A DNA stretch of 64,000 nt from contig NZ_JAASRU010000004.1 of assembly GCF_011761495.1 (NCBI RefSeq), positions 1 to 64,000 on the forward strand, written 5' to 3'. Made by a program: the position numbers and the translations under genes. This document shows, piece after piece, positions 42,345 to 51,144 of the stretch. The notes under the pieces are model-generated. The model was not told the origin of the DNA. It saw only the letters and a program-made list of their open reading frames with translations, and made no database searches. How positions within the stretch are numbered: the stretch's first letter is position 1; the number at the start of each line of letters is the position of its first letter. Source of the stretch: Alkalibacillus almallahensis (lineage in GTDB: Bacteria > Bacillota > Bacilli > Bacillales > Alkalibacillaceae).

Positions 42345-43853
42345 ATGTTCTTACAATCTTTTGGTAATGACGGCATTATTTTCCTCGCCGCATTATTGCT
42401 TCTTAGTGGTATTATTGCTGCTAAATTCTCTAGCCGTTTAGGCCTCCCGTCACTCGTTCTCTTTATTGCTGTTGGAATGCTTATTGGTAGTGATGGTTTG
42501 GGTATTATTTATTTCGATGATGTAGAAATGGCACAACTCATCGGTATTCTTGCACTTATTATCATTTTATTTGAAGGTGGTCTACAAACGAAGTGGGCTA
42601 CAGTCCGCTCAGTAGCATTTTCATCCATTTCCCTTGCCACATTAGGTGTACTTGCGACAGCGATGCTAACAGGGGTATCTGTTTACTTTGTACTCGACGT
42701 TTCTTGGCTTGAGGCCTTTCTATTCGGGGCAATCGTAGGCTCAACAGATGCTGCTGCCGTATTTGCGACATTAAAAGAACGAAATATTAAGGCTAAAATG
42801 GGTGCGACACTCGAGGCAGAGTCAGGTACAAACGACCCAATGGCGATTTTCTTAACCCTCATGTTCATTGAATTAATTACCAATGAAAGCACAAGCCTAT
42901 GGTTAATGATCCCCTCTTTCTTTTGGCAAATGGGAATAGGGCTCGCTTTAGGTCTTGTGTTTGGTAAATTAGGTTCATTAGCTATTAATCGAATCAATTT
43001 AGAATCTGGAGGCTTATATCCAGTCTTAGCGATTGCATTTGCATTAATAACCTATAGTACTGCTTCAGTCATTGATTCAAGCGGTTTTCTTGCTGTTTAC
43101 GTCGCAGCACTTGTGATTGGTAACTCTGAACTGACTTATCGCTATTCTATTTTTCAATTTAATGAAGGAATTGCCTGGACCGCTCAAATCATGATGTTTA
43201 TCATCTTGGGACTTTTATCTTTTCCAGAACAAGTCTTTCACCCAAGTAATATTTTCGCAGGTCTAGCTATCTCATTCGTGCTTATTTTTATCGCAAGACC
43301 TATTGCTGTGTTCATTTCAACAGTCTGGCTCAATTACAAGTTCCGTGAAAGGCTATTCCTATCGTGGGCAGGTTTACGCGGGGCTGTACCGATTGTTTTA
43401 GCGACATTCCCGATTGTGGCTGGAATTAATGGAGCAGATGAATTTTTTAATATCATATTCTTCGTTGTTTTAACATCTGCGTTAGTACAAGGGTCTACCA
43501 TATCTTACGTAGCAGAAAAACTTGGCTTGATGGGACCTAAAAAGGACACACCACACCATTCAATCGAGCTAGTATCGATTGCTAAGGCAAACGCTGATAT
43601 GGTCCAATTCCAAACAAACCGTGATAATGCCATCGTGGGTTATAAATTACATGAGATTGATTTTCCCCAAAAGGCTTCAATTGCAGCTATTGTAAGAGGC
43701 GATGATCTCGTCACACCATATGGTGATACTGAGATTAAAGCAGGTGACTTTTTATACATCCTCGTATCCAAACGAGAACATGGCGACCTAATGAAGTTAC
43801 TTAATCAAAAAATAAGTAACCCTCAAAAAAGTAAACGTAAAACAAAAAAATAA
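42345..43853 (+). CDS. Potassium/proton antiporter, CPA1 family with RCK_C domain
   Basis: A 502-aa protein with about 12-13 TM helices (residues 8-395) and a C-terminal TrkA_C/RCK_C domain (about 405-490). The GAIVGSTDAAAVFATL motif and EAESGTNDPMAIFLT hold the Asp pair for cation binding in NhaP2/CvrA-like K+/H+ antiporters. RCK_C domains in related Firmicute exporters bind c-di-AMP (inference for this protein). It would export K+ in exchange for H+ at high K+ or alkaline pH. The ATG at 42345 follows AAAGGGGG. The 265 bp upstream contain no gene. Confidence 0.88.
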   Translation: MFLQSFGNDGIIFLAALLLLSGIIAAKFSSRLGLPSLVLFIAVGMLIGSDGLGIIYFDDVEMAQLIGILALIIILFEGGLQTKWATVRSVAFSSISLATLGVLATAMLTGVSVYFVLDVSWLEAFLFGAIVGSTDAAAVFATLKERNIKAKMGATLEAESGTNDPMAIFLTLMFIELITNESTSLWLMIPSFFWQMGIGLALGLVFGKLGSLAINRINLESGGLYPVLAIAFALITYSTASVIDSSGFLAVYVAALVIGNSELTYRYSIFQFNEGIAWTAQIMMFIILGLLSFPEQVFHPSNIFAGLAISFVLIFIARPIAVFISTVWLNYKFRERLFLSWAGLRGAVPIVLATFPIVAGINGADEFFNIIFFVVLTSALVQGSTISYVAEKLGLMGPKKDTPHHSIELVSIAKANADMVQFQTNRDNAIVGYKLHEIDFPQKASIAAIVRGDDLVTPYGDTEIKAGDFLYILVSKREHGDLMKLLNQKISNPQKSKRKTKK

Positions 43854-43889
43854 GCAAGCGACACTAATTAGTGTCGCTTGCTTATTTTT
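43844..43889. terminator. Perfect-palindrome terminator after the antiporter gene
   Basis: A 46-bp region, AAGCAAGCGACACTAA and its exact complement meeting without spacer, flanked by A6 and T6. The antiporter stop codon lies inside. It can work in both directions. Confidence 0.9.
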
Positions 43890-43986
43890 TATAGGGAGAT
43901 ATTTACGAGCTCTAATAATAATATAACACGCATTAATCATGATTGTGGTTACACAAAAATTAATTGTATATGACAAATGTTACAAT

Positions 43987-44244
43987 TCACAAAATAATTA
44001 AAATAGTAACGATGAATCCTAGCACGATCACGAATAAACCAATATAAATTTTAATTAAATTAGGGATATTCTTCCTTAATGATTCTGTTTCATATTGTTG
44101 GGATTGTTGAATCTCATCTTCAGCCGTCATCCCTCGTTGTTCACGACTCTCTATTTCTCGATTTTGCTGCTTCGCCACTTGAAGCGTCATGACTAAGGCA
44201 ATGACGAATAACACAGCTAACAATAACAACGTAATCCAAAGCAT
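43987..44244 (-). CDS. Small two-TM membrane protein, unrecognised
   Basis: An 85-aa protein with an N-terminal TM helix (residues 2-21), a charged helical linker (about 25-62, with REIESREQRGMTAED) and a C-terminal TM helix (65-84). I do not recognise a family. The start is the ATG at 44244 with AAGGGG nine bases upstream. A longer frame begins at an ATG that overlaps a TATAAT sequence and has no ribosome site. It follows the GGDEF gene's terminator on the same strand. Confidence 0.6.
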   Translation of the reverse strand: MLWITLLLLAVLFVIALVMTLQVAKQQNREIESREQRGMTAEDEIQQSQQYETESLRKNIPNLIKIYIGLFVIVLGFIVTILIIL

Positions 44245-44280
44245 TCTCCATTTCCCCTTTCTTGTTGCCATTATAGCATT

Positions 44281-44309
44281 AAAAAAGAAAAGACGGTTTA
44301 AACCGTCTC
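44281..44309 (-). terminator. Terminator of the PAS-GGDEF gene
   Basis: A perfect 18-bp palindrome AGACGGTTTAAACCGTCT is followed on the minus strand by TTTCTTTTTT, four bases past the stop codon. Confidence 0.85.
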
Positions 44310-44312
44310 TAA

Positions 44313-45974
44313 TTAGTCTACCGTCATTAATTGATACGTATCTTTCCCAAGTGCTTTCGCTCCATATAACGCGTTATCAGCCATTTTGATTAAATCTTCA
44401 TCAGTAATTTGATCATGATTTGGAAAAACAATCCCTATACTTGTTGTTAAATTGATAATCTTATGATCTATATACCAATCCTCTTCCAGTGTAACTTGAA
44501 TCCGTCTAACAACCTGTATGACATCATCTTCTGAGTGAAGCCCTGTAAGTAATGCTATAAATTCGTCTCCACCCATTCGGGCTACTAAATCACCATCTCG
44601 TAAATTGGACTCAATCCGCCTGCCAAACTCCTTAATCACTTCATCACCAAAATCGTGTCCATGTGTATCATTGATAGGTTTAAAATCGTCAATATCAAAC
44701 ATGAGAACAGCAAATTGTTCCCCGCGACGGTCTTCATTTAAGTAATCAAGTATTTTCTGTTTAAATTTACGACGGTTAGGCAAATTAGTCAACGGATCAT
44801 GATAAGCAAATGATTTCAATTCGTCTTCATAGGCTTTACGTTCGGAAATATTTCGGGTGACTACGACCATTTGATAAAAATGACCATATTCATCAAATAT
44901 CGGCTTAGCCTGTAACTCGAACCACAACCATTCTCCGTTTATATGTTGCTGACGGAAATCCATCGCAATTGGTTGAGCCGTTCGTTTAGCATGATCAAAG
45001 GCGTTTAGAATACGACTACCGTCTTCTTCATGCAATTTATGCAAAAGAGATTCTCCAATAAATTGATCTTCAGAATAACCTAAAATGGTTCTGTACGATG
45101 GGGATGCATATTGAATAATGCCATAATCGTCTACAAGCGTAATTAAATCATGAGAACTTTCAGCAATTAATTGGAAACGTTCTTGATTCTTCATTAGAGT
45201 CCGCTCGGCATGTCTTTGTTCTGTGATATCTTTTAGGATCACATAAACTCCAACAACTTCTTCTTCCACAATAATTGGTGTCATTTTAATATCTAAATCT
45301 AGTTGATAGCCATTAAAATTCGTGTTTAACTCAAAAGATTGAGCCTGTTTCTCTAACACTCTTTCGAACGCCGCAAATCCATATTTACGTTGTTCTTCGT
45401 CCGTAATAATAGTTGATGGCTTCCCTAATAATTCCCCTCTATGATAACCCGTCAATTGTTCAAAGGCTTGATTCATTTCTAACATCGTACCTTGTAGATC
45501 TATTGAAACAATCGCATCACTATTATCAGCGAACAATGATTTATAGCGTTGTTCACTTAATTGAATATGACGTTTGGACTGTTCCTTCGCTAACTCAGCA
45601 TGACGATAATCCGTAATATCACGCACAGAAGCAAGAATGTGAGTACACTGACCATCTTCATTCACTAATGGCATTAATGTTGTTTCGCTAATTAATTCAT
45701 TGTCACTAGTCGAATGGAAGTAATCCTCATATACTACTTTTTCATTCATTTCCACTGCTTTTACATACTCAGGGTACATTTTATAATAATGCTCTTCAGA
45801 TAGAACTTCTTGCAATTCTTTACCTATATCTTTGTCAGTAATGCCTGTTTTCTCTTTAGCTAGATCATTAACCATTTCGTAATAGAATAGGTTATGACCC
45901 TCCACACGCATCAAGAATATTAAATTGTCGAAGCCACTTTGAACCACTTGATTTAAGAGCTGTTTATCTAGCAT
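44313..45974 (-). CDS. PAS-PAS-PAS-GGDEF diguanylate cyclase
   Basis: A 553-aa cytosolic signalling protein. Three PAS domains (about residues 10-110, 135-255 and 262-380, each ending in a PAC-like stretch such as DITDYRHAE, DITEQRHAE and NISERKAYE) precede a GGDEF domain (385-553) with DPLTNLPNRR and an intact ARMGGDEFIALL active site. An RDGD I-site lies five residues before GGDEF, so product inhibition by c-di-GMP is expected. No EAL domain is present. It should make c-di-GMP in response to a PAS-sensed signal; the PilB encoded at 27958 has a domain type that can bind c-di-GMP. The start at 45974 follows TTGGAGG. Confidence 0.94.
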   Translation of the reverse strand: MLDKQLLNQVVQSGFDNLIFLMRVEGHNLFYYEMVNDLAKEKTGITDKDIGKELQEVLSEEHYYKMYPEYVKAVEMNEKVVYEDYFHSTSDNELISETTLMPLVNEDGQCTHILASVRDITDYRHAELAKEQSKRHIQLSEQRYKSLFADNSDAIVSIDLQGTMLEMNQAFEQLTGYHRGELLGKPSTIITDEEQRKYGFAAFERVLEKQAQSFELNTNFNGYQLDLDIKMTPIIVEEEVVGVYVILKDITEQRHAERTLMKNQERFQLIAESSHDLITLVDDYGIIQYASPSYRTILGYSEDQFIGESLLHKLHEEDGSRILNAFDHAKRTAQPIAMDFRQQHINGEWLWFELQAKPIFDEYGHFYQMVVVTRNISERKAYEDELKSFAYHDPLTNLPNRRKFKQKILDYLNEDRRGEQFAVLMFDIDDFKPINDTHGHDFGDEVIKEFGRRIESNLRDGDLVARMGGDEFIALLTGLHSEDDVIQVVRRIQVTLEEDWYIDHKIINLTTSIGIVFPNHDQITDEDLIKMADNALYGAKALGKDTYQLMTVD

Positions 45975-46207
45975 ATAAATCCTCCAACAAACTAAACAAT
46001 AGCTAGCCATAACAAACCAGACTACATTCTAATAGTTATTACTACCTATTGTAAAATAAAATCTATGTATTCGCTACCATTTGGAGTGTATAAGTAGTTT
46101 AAAAGTTTTTGACATCTTTCGATAAATTTCACAAACAAGTATATATTGACACATTTTCGACAACCTTAATGAGTATATAGAATTACACTCGTGAAAGGAT
46201 TGACTTT

Positions 46208-47755
46208 ATGAACGCACAGAATCATGAACCCATATGGAATCAAACTCGTAGCTTAAAACAATACCCTCCCCTCTCTCAAGATGAATCAACAGAAGTCGCT
46301 ATTGTTGGCGGAGGCATCACGGGTATTACGGCCGCTTATTTACTCCAAAAAGCAGGTAAGCAAGTCACCCTCGTAGATCAAGGACGTCTTTTAAACGGGA
46401 CAACACTACATACCACAGCCAAAATCACCGCACAGCATGGTTTAATATATGATCAATTGATCAACAGCTACAATTACCAAACATCAAGACATTATTACGA
46501 AGCTAACCTCGAAGCCATGCAGCTTATTCAGTCACTTATTCAAGATGAACAAATTAATTGTGACTTACAACAACACGATGCCTATCTCTACACTGAATCA
46601 ACAGAAGGAGTCGCCAAAATTGAAAAGGAATTCGAGGCTTATGACCGACTTAACATCAATAGTCAATTAGCGGATAGTATTCCATTTAATTTAGAAATTG
46701 AGAAGGCTTTAATAATGAAAGATCAGTGGCAATTCAATCCGACTGCTTACTTAAGTTATTTAATACAACGGTTGGATCAAGGGAGTACTAAATTATACGA
46801 GCATACAGCAGGTCGGACGATCGAAGAAAAATCTGTGATTATGGAGGACAATACGCAATTAACAGCCGATCGAATTCTCATTTGTACGCACTTCCCTTAT
46901 TATACCGAAAACAAGTTGTTCTCAACTCGGCTTCATGCTGAGAAATCATACGTGATCGCTTTTCCAACAGCAGATCCTTACCCAGGTGGTATGTATTTAA
47001 ATATCGATTCACCTAAACGTTCAATTAGAGAAACCACAATCAATGACCAGTCATACATCTTGTTTGGTGGTGAGGGTCATAAGGTAGGACAAGGAGAGGA
47101 TATGTCAACGCATTATGAGGCGTTAAAACGGGATGCTAAAGCCATTTTTTCCAAACAACCCATTGATTATCAATGGTCGACTCAAGACCTTGTTACCGTG
47201 GATAAAATTCCTTATATCGGTCCAGTTTCAAAAGAACAACCTCATATATTATTAGCGACTGGTTACCGGAAATGGGGCATGACTAATGGTACAGCAGCTG
47301 CTAAGATGATGACTGATGATGTATTAAACAAACCAGACCCTAAACAAAATATCTTTTCACCTTCCAGATCCAGTGTGACTAAAGGGTTAACATCGTTCAT
47401 TAAAGAAAACACAGATGTAACGAAACACTTGCTCAAAGATAAATTAAGTCATCCTAAAGGGGATTTAGAGTCATTAAATCCTGGTCAGGCAACGACCATG
47501 TTATTGCACGGCCAACGTAAAGGGGTTTATAAAGCCGATTCTGATCAACTTTATATAGTCGATACTACTTGCACGCATGCAGGATGCGAAGTGAATTGGA
47601 ATAGTGCCGAAAATACTTGGGATTGCCCTTGTCATGGTTCACGTTTCACATGTAAAGGTGAAGTGATTGAAGGCCCGGCCAAAGAAAACTTACACCATGA
47701 ACAATTCTCAATAATTGATTTATTGAAGTTGAATGCATCTCAAGATCCTAAATAG
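46208..47755 (+). CDS. yhfW: FAD-dependent oxidoreductase with C-terminal Rieske domain (YhfW-like)
   Basis: A 515-aa fusion. Residues 30-380 form a DadA/GlpO-type FAD oxidoreductase with VAIVGGGITGITAAYLL. Residues 420-510 form a Rieske 2Fe-2S domain with CTHAGCEVNWN and CPCHGSRF supplying the Cys-His ligands (CTHAGC...CPCHGS). The architecture is that of B. subtilis YhfW; the substrate is unknown, though amine oxidation is the usual chemistry. It starts at ATG 46208 after GAAAGGA. It stands alone between the GGDEF gene (divergent) and the carnitine regulator. Confidence 0.88.
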   Translation: MNAQNHEPIWNQTRSLKQYPPLSQDESTEVAIVGGGITGITAAYLLQKAGKQVTLVDQGRLLNGTTLHTTAKITAQHGLIYDQLINSYNYQTSRHYYEANLEAMQLIQSLIQDEQINCDLQQHDAYLYTESTEGVAKIEKEFEAYDRLNINSQLADSIPFNLEIEKALIMKDQWQFNPTAYLSYLIQRLDQGSTKLYEHTAGRTIEEKSVIMEDNTQLTADRILICTHFPYYTENKLFSTRLHAEKSYVIAFPTADPYPGGMYLNIDSPKRSIRETTINDQSYILFGGEGHKVGQGEDMSTHYEALKRDAKAIFSKQPIDYQWSTQDLVTVDKIPYIGPVSKEQPHILLATGYRKWGMTNGTAAAKMMTDDVLNKPDPKQNIFSPSRSSVTKGLTSFIKENTDVTKHLLKDKLSHPKGDLESLNPGQATTMLLHGQRKGVYKADSDQLYIVDTTCTHAGCEVNWNSAENTWDCPCHGSRFTCKGEVIEGPAKENLHHEQFSIIDLLKLNASQDPK

Positions 47756-47910
47756 TATCAAATAACTTTTAAAGATACATTTGCTATAGTCCAGTGTTAA
47801 ACCTTTCAAATTTAATACTAAACTTTATCAGAGATTTAGTTAATATAGGGATGGAAAACTATAAATTCTTATAATTTCCAAATGAAATATTAAAAATTTA
47901 TCCTAAATAA

Positions 47911-47939
47911 TTGAAACCAAACCGTCCAGATAGTATAGT
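47911..47939 (+). promoter_or_regulatory. Promoter of tetR with operator box O1
   Basis: TTGAAA (47911-47916) and TATAGT (47934-47939) are 17 bp apart. The box ACCGTCCAGATAGT (47921-47934) lies between them and matches two boxes ahead of the carnitine operon. Binding there would block RNA polymerase, giving autoregulation. Confidence 0.78.
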
Positions 47940-47980
47940 ATTGAAAGGGATAAAGCTATTTACCAAAAAGGGATGATGCT

Positions 47981-48544
47981 ATGGGGAAAAACTCTAGAAA
48001 GATTGAAATTTTGAACGCGGCATCGCGGATTGTTGATGACAAAGGGATTTTTAACTTAACACTTGAATCCGTAGCAAAAGAAGCAGGCATTAGTAAAGGC
48101 GGCCTTCTTTATCACTACCCTTCAAAAGAAGCCTTAGTTCAAGGGATGGTGGATCACTTAGCTAATAACTACCGCACCAAAATAGCCCAAAACGTCGAAG
48201 ATGATCCGCTCGATAAAGGCAAATGGACTCGCGCTTTCTTAAATGTCACTTTTAATCAAGGCTATCCGAATAAAGAAATGCATTCTGGTCTACTAGCAGC
48301 AAAAGCTGTAAAACCCGAATTATTAGAACCTCTTCATGATGCCTATGAAGAATGGCAAACCAACATTGAGAATGACGGATTAGACCCAATTGATGCTACA
48401 ATTATTCGTTTAGCCACTGATGGCATTTGGTTATCAGAACTATTCGAAACTTATCAAATCGACCCAGAACAGAAGAAAGAAGTTTATAAAAGACTTCATA
48501 AGTGGATCCAAGACATGTATATTTCATCCGAACACCATTCATAA
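47981..48544 (+). CDS. TetR family regulator of the carnitine cluster
   Basis: A 187-aa TetR-family protein. The N-terminal HTH (residues 5-50) includes LTLESVAKEAGISKGGLLYHYPSKEALV; the C-terminal helical domain resembles TetR_C regulators of the BetI-adjacent type. It is encoded directly upstream of the carnitine operon, and an ACCGTCC-type box occurs in its own promoter and twice before the operon, so it is probably a repressor relieved by carnitine, dehydrocarnitine or an acyl-CoA intermediate (inference). The ATG at 47981 follows AAGGGATGATGC. A strong terminator follows it. Confidence 0.9.
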   Translation: MGKNSRKIEILNAASRIVDDKGIFNLTLESVAKEAGISKGGLLYHYPSKEALVQGMVDHLANNYRTKIAQNVEDDPLDKGKWTRAFLNVTFNQGYPNKEMHSGLLAAKAVKPELLEPLHDAYEEWQTNIENDGLDPIDATIIRLATDGIWLSELFETYQIDPEQKKEVYKRLHKWIQDMYISSEHHS

Positions 48545-48563
48545 TTCACGTTCAATTTAACCG

Positions 48564-48591
48564 ACCACTGCTAATTAGCAGTGGTTTTTTT
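48564..48591 (+). terminator. Terminator of the tetR gene
   Basis: A perfect palindrome ACCACTGCTAATTAGCAGTGGT is followed by seven T. It separates the regulator from the carnitine operon. Confidence 0.92.
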
Positions 48592-48682
48592 ATATTTTCC
48601 TCCCCCCTTCCAAACCCCTTGCAGATCAACACTTCACTCGACTTCACTATCGACAATATTCTCAAAAATTCAACATTAGCTG

Positions 48683-48711
48683 TTGATTAAAAACCGTCCA
48701 GATGGTAAAGT
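48683..48711 (+). promoter_or_regulatory. Carnitine operon promoter with operator box O2
   Basis: TTGATT (48683-48688) and TAAAGT (48706-48711) are 17 bp apart. The box ACCGTCCAGATGGT (48693-48706), differing from O1 in one base, fills the spacer, as in the tetR promoter. Confidence 0.8.
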
Positions 48712-48728
48712 ACAAAACAGAGTTTCAT

Positions 48729-48742
48729 ACCGTCCGGGCGGT
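48729..48742 (+). promoter_or_regulatory. Operator box O3 downstream of the carnitine promoter
   Basis: ACCGTCCGGGCGGT, the most symmetrical of the three boxes, lies 36 bp after O2, within the expected untranslated leader. Cooperative binding or a roadblock is likely. Confidence 0.78.
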
Positions 48743-48791
48743 AAAGTAAATAAGTCGTACGTACAGAACAATATATAAGAGGAGGATTCAA

Positions 48792-49670
48792 TTGGCACAA
48801 AAAGTAATGTTAACTTCCGCTGTCACAGGTGCTGGCGATACAACTGGGAAAAATCCGAACGTCCCTGTAACACCTAAAGAAATAGCAGAATCTGCGATTG
48901 AATCAGCAAAAGCTGGTGCAACAGTTGCACACGTTCACGCTCGTGATCCTGAAACTGGCGGCATAAGCCATAATATTGATCATTATCGTGAAATTGTCGA
49001 TCGCATTCGCGAATCAGAGACTGATGTTTTGATTAATATCACTTCTGGCGGTGGCGGGGATTTTATTCCAAATTTAGATACACCAGCTGCTGGTGGTGAT
49101 GGCACTGATATCCAAACACCAAAGGAACGCCATGAACCAGTTGGTGAATTATTACCTGAAATGTGCACGCTTGATTGTGGAAGTACAAACTTCGGCAACA
49201 TGATTTATATGAGTCCAACTGATTGGCTAAGAGAACAAGCCCAGCTTGTTAAAGATAGTGGCGTCAAACCTGAATTAGAATGTTTTGATACTGGGCATAT
49301 CCGTTTTGCAAATCAACTCGTTCAAGAAGGACTAATTGACGGTGATCCAATGTATCAATTCTGTTTAGGCATTCCTTGGGGTGCTGCATCAGATGTTGAA
49401 ACAATCAGCTATATGAAAAGTCGTATTCCAGAAAACGCTGATTGGTCAGCATTTGGCATTGGACGAATGCAGTTACCAATGGTGACTCAAGCTGCTCTAC
49501 TAGGTGGAAATGTTCGTGTTGGATTAGAAGACAATATCTTCTTGAAAAAAGGTGTTTTAGCAACTAATGAACAACTCGTCGATCAAGCTGTCCAACAACT
49601 TCAAACAAACAATATTGAAATCATGACACCACAAGAAGCACGTGAAAAATACAACCTAAGACAACCATAG
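48792..49670 (+). CDS. cdhC: Beta-keto acid cleavage enzyme (BKACE), probable dehydrocarnitine cleavage
   Basis: A 292-aa DUF849/BKACE enzyme. The family cleaves beta-keto acids with acetyl-CoA to give acetoacetate and a CoA ester. The zinc site is seen in VAHVHARDPETGG (His-x-His), and NITSGGGGD and the LECFDTGH segment are conserved. Next to a carnitine dehydrogenase and a thioesterase it is expected to turn 3-dehydrocarnitine into betainyl-CoA, as described for Pseudomonas and Sinorhizobium CdhC. The start is the TTG at 48792 after GAGGAGG. It is the first gene of a six-gene operon (to 54095). Confidence 0.88.
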   Translation: MAQKVMLTSAVTGAGDTTGKNPNVPVTPKEIAESAIESAKAGATVAHVHARDPETGGISHNIDHYREIVDRIRESETDVLINITSGGGGDFIPNLDTPAAGGDGTDIQTPKERHEPVGELLPEMCTLDCGSTNFGNMIYMSPTDWLREQAQLVKDSGVKPELECFDTGHIRFANQLVQEGLIDGDPMYQFCLGIPWGAASDVETISYMKSRIPENADWSAFGIGRMQLPMVTQAALLGGNVRVGLEDNIFLKKGVLATNEQLVDQAVQQLQTNNIEIMTPQEAREKYNLRQP

Positions 49671-49683
49671 GGAGGCAAGTCAT

Positions 49684-50625
49684 ATGTCGAACGAACAAAC
49701 ATCTAGAAAAGTCGCAATCATCGGAACTGGTGTCATCGGTAATGGCTGGATCACTCGATTTCTCGCTAATGGATTCGATGTCGTGGCATTTGATCCTGCA
49801 GATGGTGCGGAAAATCGCGCTCGACAATCAATAAATAATGCTTGGGAATCCGTTGAACAACTCGGCCTCCATGAAGATGCCAGTCGAGATCGCTTAACAT
49901 TTGTTTCTTCCTTAGAAGAAGCTGTACTTGATGCGGATTTAATTCAAGAAAATGTACCTGAACGAACAGAACTAAAGCAACATGTTTTGGCAGAAATAGA
50001 CCAATTCGCAAAATCAACTGCCATAATCGGTTCAAGCACTTCAGGTATAAAACCAACTGAACTACAAGAAAAGATGAAATACCCTGAACGATTTGTTGTT
50101 GCTCATCCATTTAACCCTGTTTACCTATTACCACTTGTTGAAATTGTTGGCGGTGAAGAAACAGCAAAAGAATTCGAGCAACAAGCTTATACATTCTATG
50201 AGTCAGCTAGCATGAAACCAATGATTATAAAAAAAGAAATTGAAGGATTTGTAGCTGATCGTCTAATGGAAGCTTTATGGCGAGAAGCATTACATTTAGT
50301 TAATGACGGCATTGCTACAACTGAGGAAGTGGACAAAGCGATCACATACGGTGCAGGGCTTCGCTGGGCGCAAATGGGCCCATTCATGACCTTCCATTTA
50401 GCGGGTGGTCAAGAAGGCATGCGCCATATGCTTGAACAGTTTGGTCCTGCCCTAAAACTACCTTGGACTAAATTAGAAGCACCTGAATTGACCGAAGAAC
50501 TTCAAGAACGAGTCATTGCAGGTTGTGAAACGCACGCTGGTGATCGTTCCGTAGCTGAATTAGAACGACAACGCAATGAATTTCTCGTTAAACTCATTGA
50601 TTTAGTAGAAGATTATTGGCCTTAA
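49684..50625 (+). CDS. cdhA: L-carnitine 3-dehydrogenase (3-hydroxyacyl-CoA dehydrogenase family)
   Basis: A 313-aa NAD-dependent dehydrogenase. The Rossmann motif is AIIGTGVIGNGWI (residues 10-22); LIQENVPERTELK, SSTSGIKPTEL and the VAHPFNPVYLLPLVE segment with the catalytic His are those of carnitine dehydrogenases, which resemble 3-hydroxyacyl-CoA dehydrogenases but act on free L-carnitine. It should oxidise L-carnitine to 3-dehydrocarnitine. It lies 13 bp after the BKACE gene and 13 bp before the thioesterase gene. Confidence 0.9.
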   Translation: MSNEQTSRKVAIIGTGVIGNGWITRFLANGFDVVAFDPADGAENRARQSINNAWESVEQLGLHEDASRDRLTFVSSLEEAVLDADLIQENVPERTELKQHVLAEIDQFAKSTAIIGSSTSGIKPTELQEKMKYPERFVVAHPFNPVYLLPLVEIVGGEETAKEFEQQAYTFYESASMKPMIIKKEIEGFVADRLMEALWREALHLVNDGIATTEEVDKAITYGAGLRWAQMGPFMTFHLAGGQEGMRHMLEQFGPALKLPWTKLEAPELTEELQERVIAGCETHAGDRSVAELERQRNEFLVKLIDLVEDYWP

Positions 50626-50638
50626 GCGAGGTGAAATC

Positions 50639-51109
50639 ATGCAACCATTCAAGTACCAAGATCATGTTCATTCAGAATGGGTCGATTACAACAGTCATAT
50701 GAATGATGCCGAATATGCTCGAATGTTCAGTCATGCTGTGGATGCATTCATGGACTATATCGGACTAAACAAAGAAGTTATTGAACAGGAAGCTTATACC
50801 ATTTTCACACTCGAAACCCATCTTTGCTACTTAAAAGAAGCACACGAAAATGAACCACTAATCGTAGAAGTGCAATTAATGGATTATGACTCTAAACGAT
50901 TACATGTGTTATTTTCCATGACTAATGAACAAAATGAACTGATTGCAACAAGTGAACAAATGCTGATGGGAATCGATCAAACAACCGGCAAACCAGCACC
51001 GTTTATCGAACCAGTCCAAGCCAATATTCAATCCATTTGGCGTGAACATGAACATTTAGACAAACCGAAACAAGCCGGAAGAATGATTGGGATTAAACGT
51101 CAACAATAA
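50639..51109 (+). CDS. cdhB: Hotdog thioesterase, probable betainyl-CoA thioesterase
   Basis: A 156-aa single-hotdog thioesterase with the 4-hydroxybenzoyl-CoA-type motif EWVDYNSHMNDAEYARMF (catalytic Asp and following Asn/His). In the carnitine context it should hydrolyse betainyl-CoA to glycine betaine and CoA, completing conversion of carnitine to the compatible solute. Family members named CdhB in Pseudomonas do this. The ATG at 50639 follows GCGAGGTG. The substrate is inferred from neighbours. Confidence 0.85.
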   Translation: MQPFKYQDHVHSEWVDYNSHMNDAEYARMFSHAVDAFMDYIGLNKEVIEQEAYTIFTLETHLCYLKEAHENEPLIVEVQLMDYDSKRLHVLFSMTNEQNELIATSEQMLMGIDQTTGKPAPFIEPVQANIQSIWREHEHLDKPKQAGRMIGIKRQQ

Positions 51110-51144
51110 TCCCTCCTCTTCCCTTTCGATAAAGGAGAATGTTT

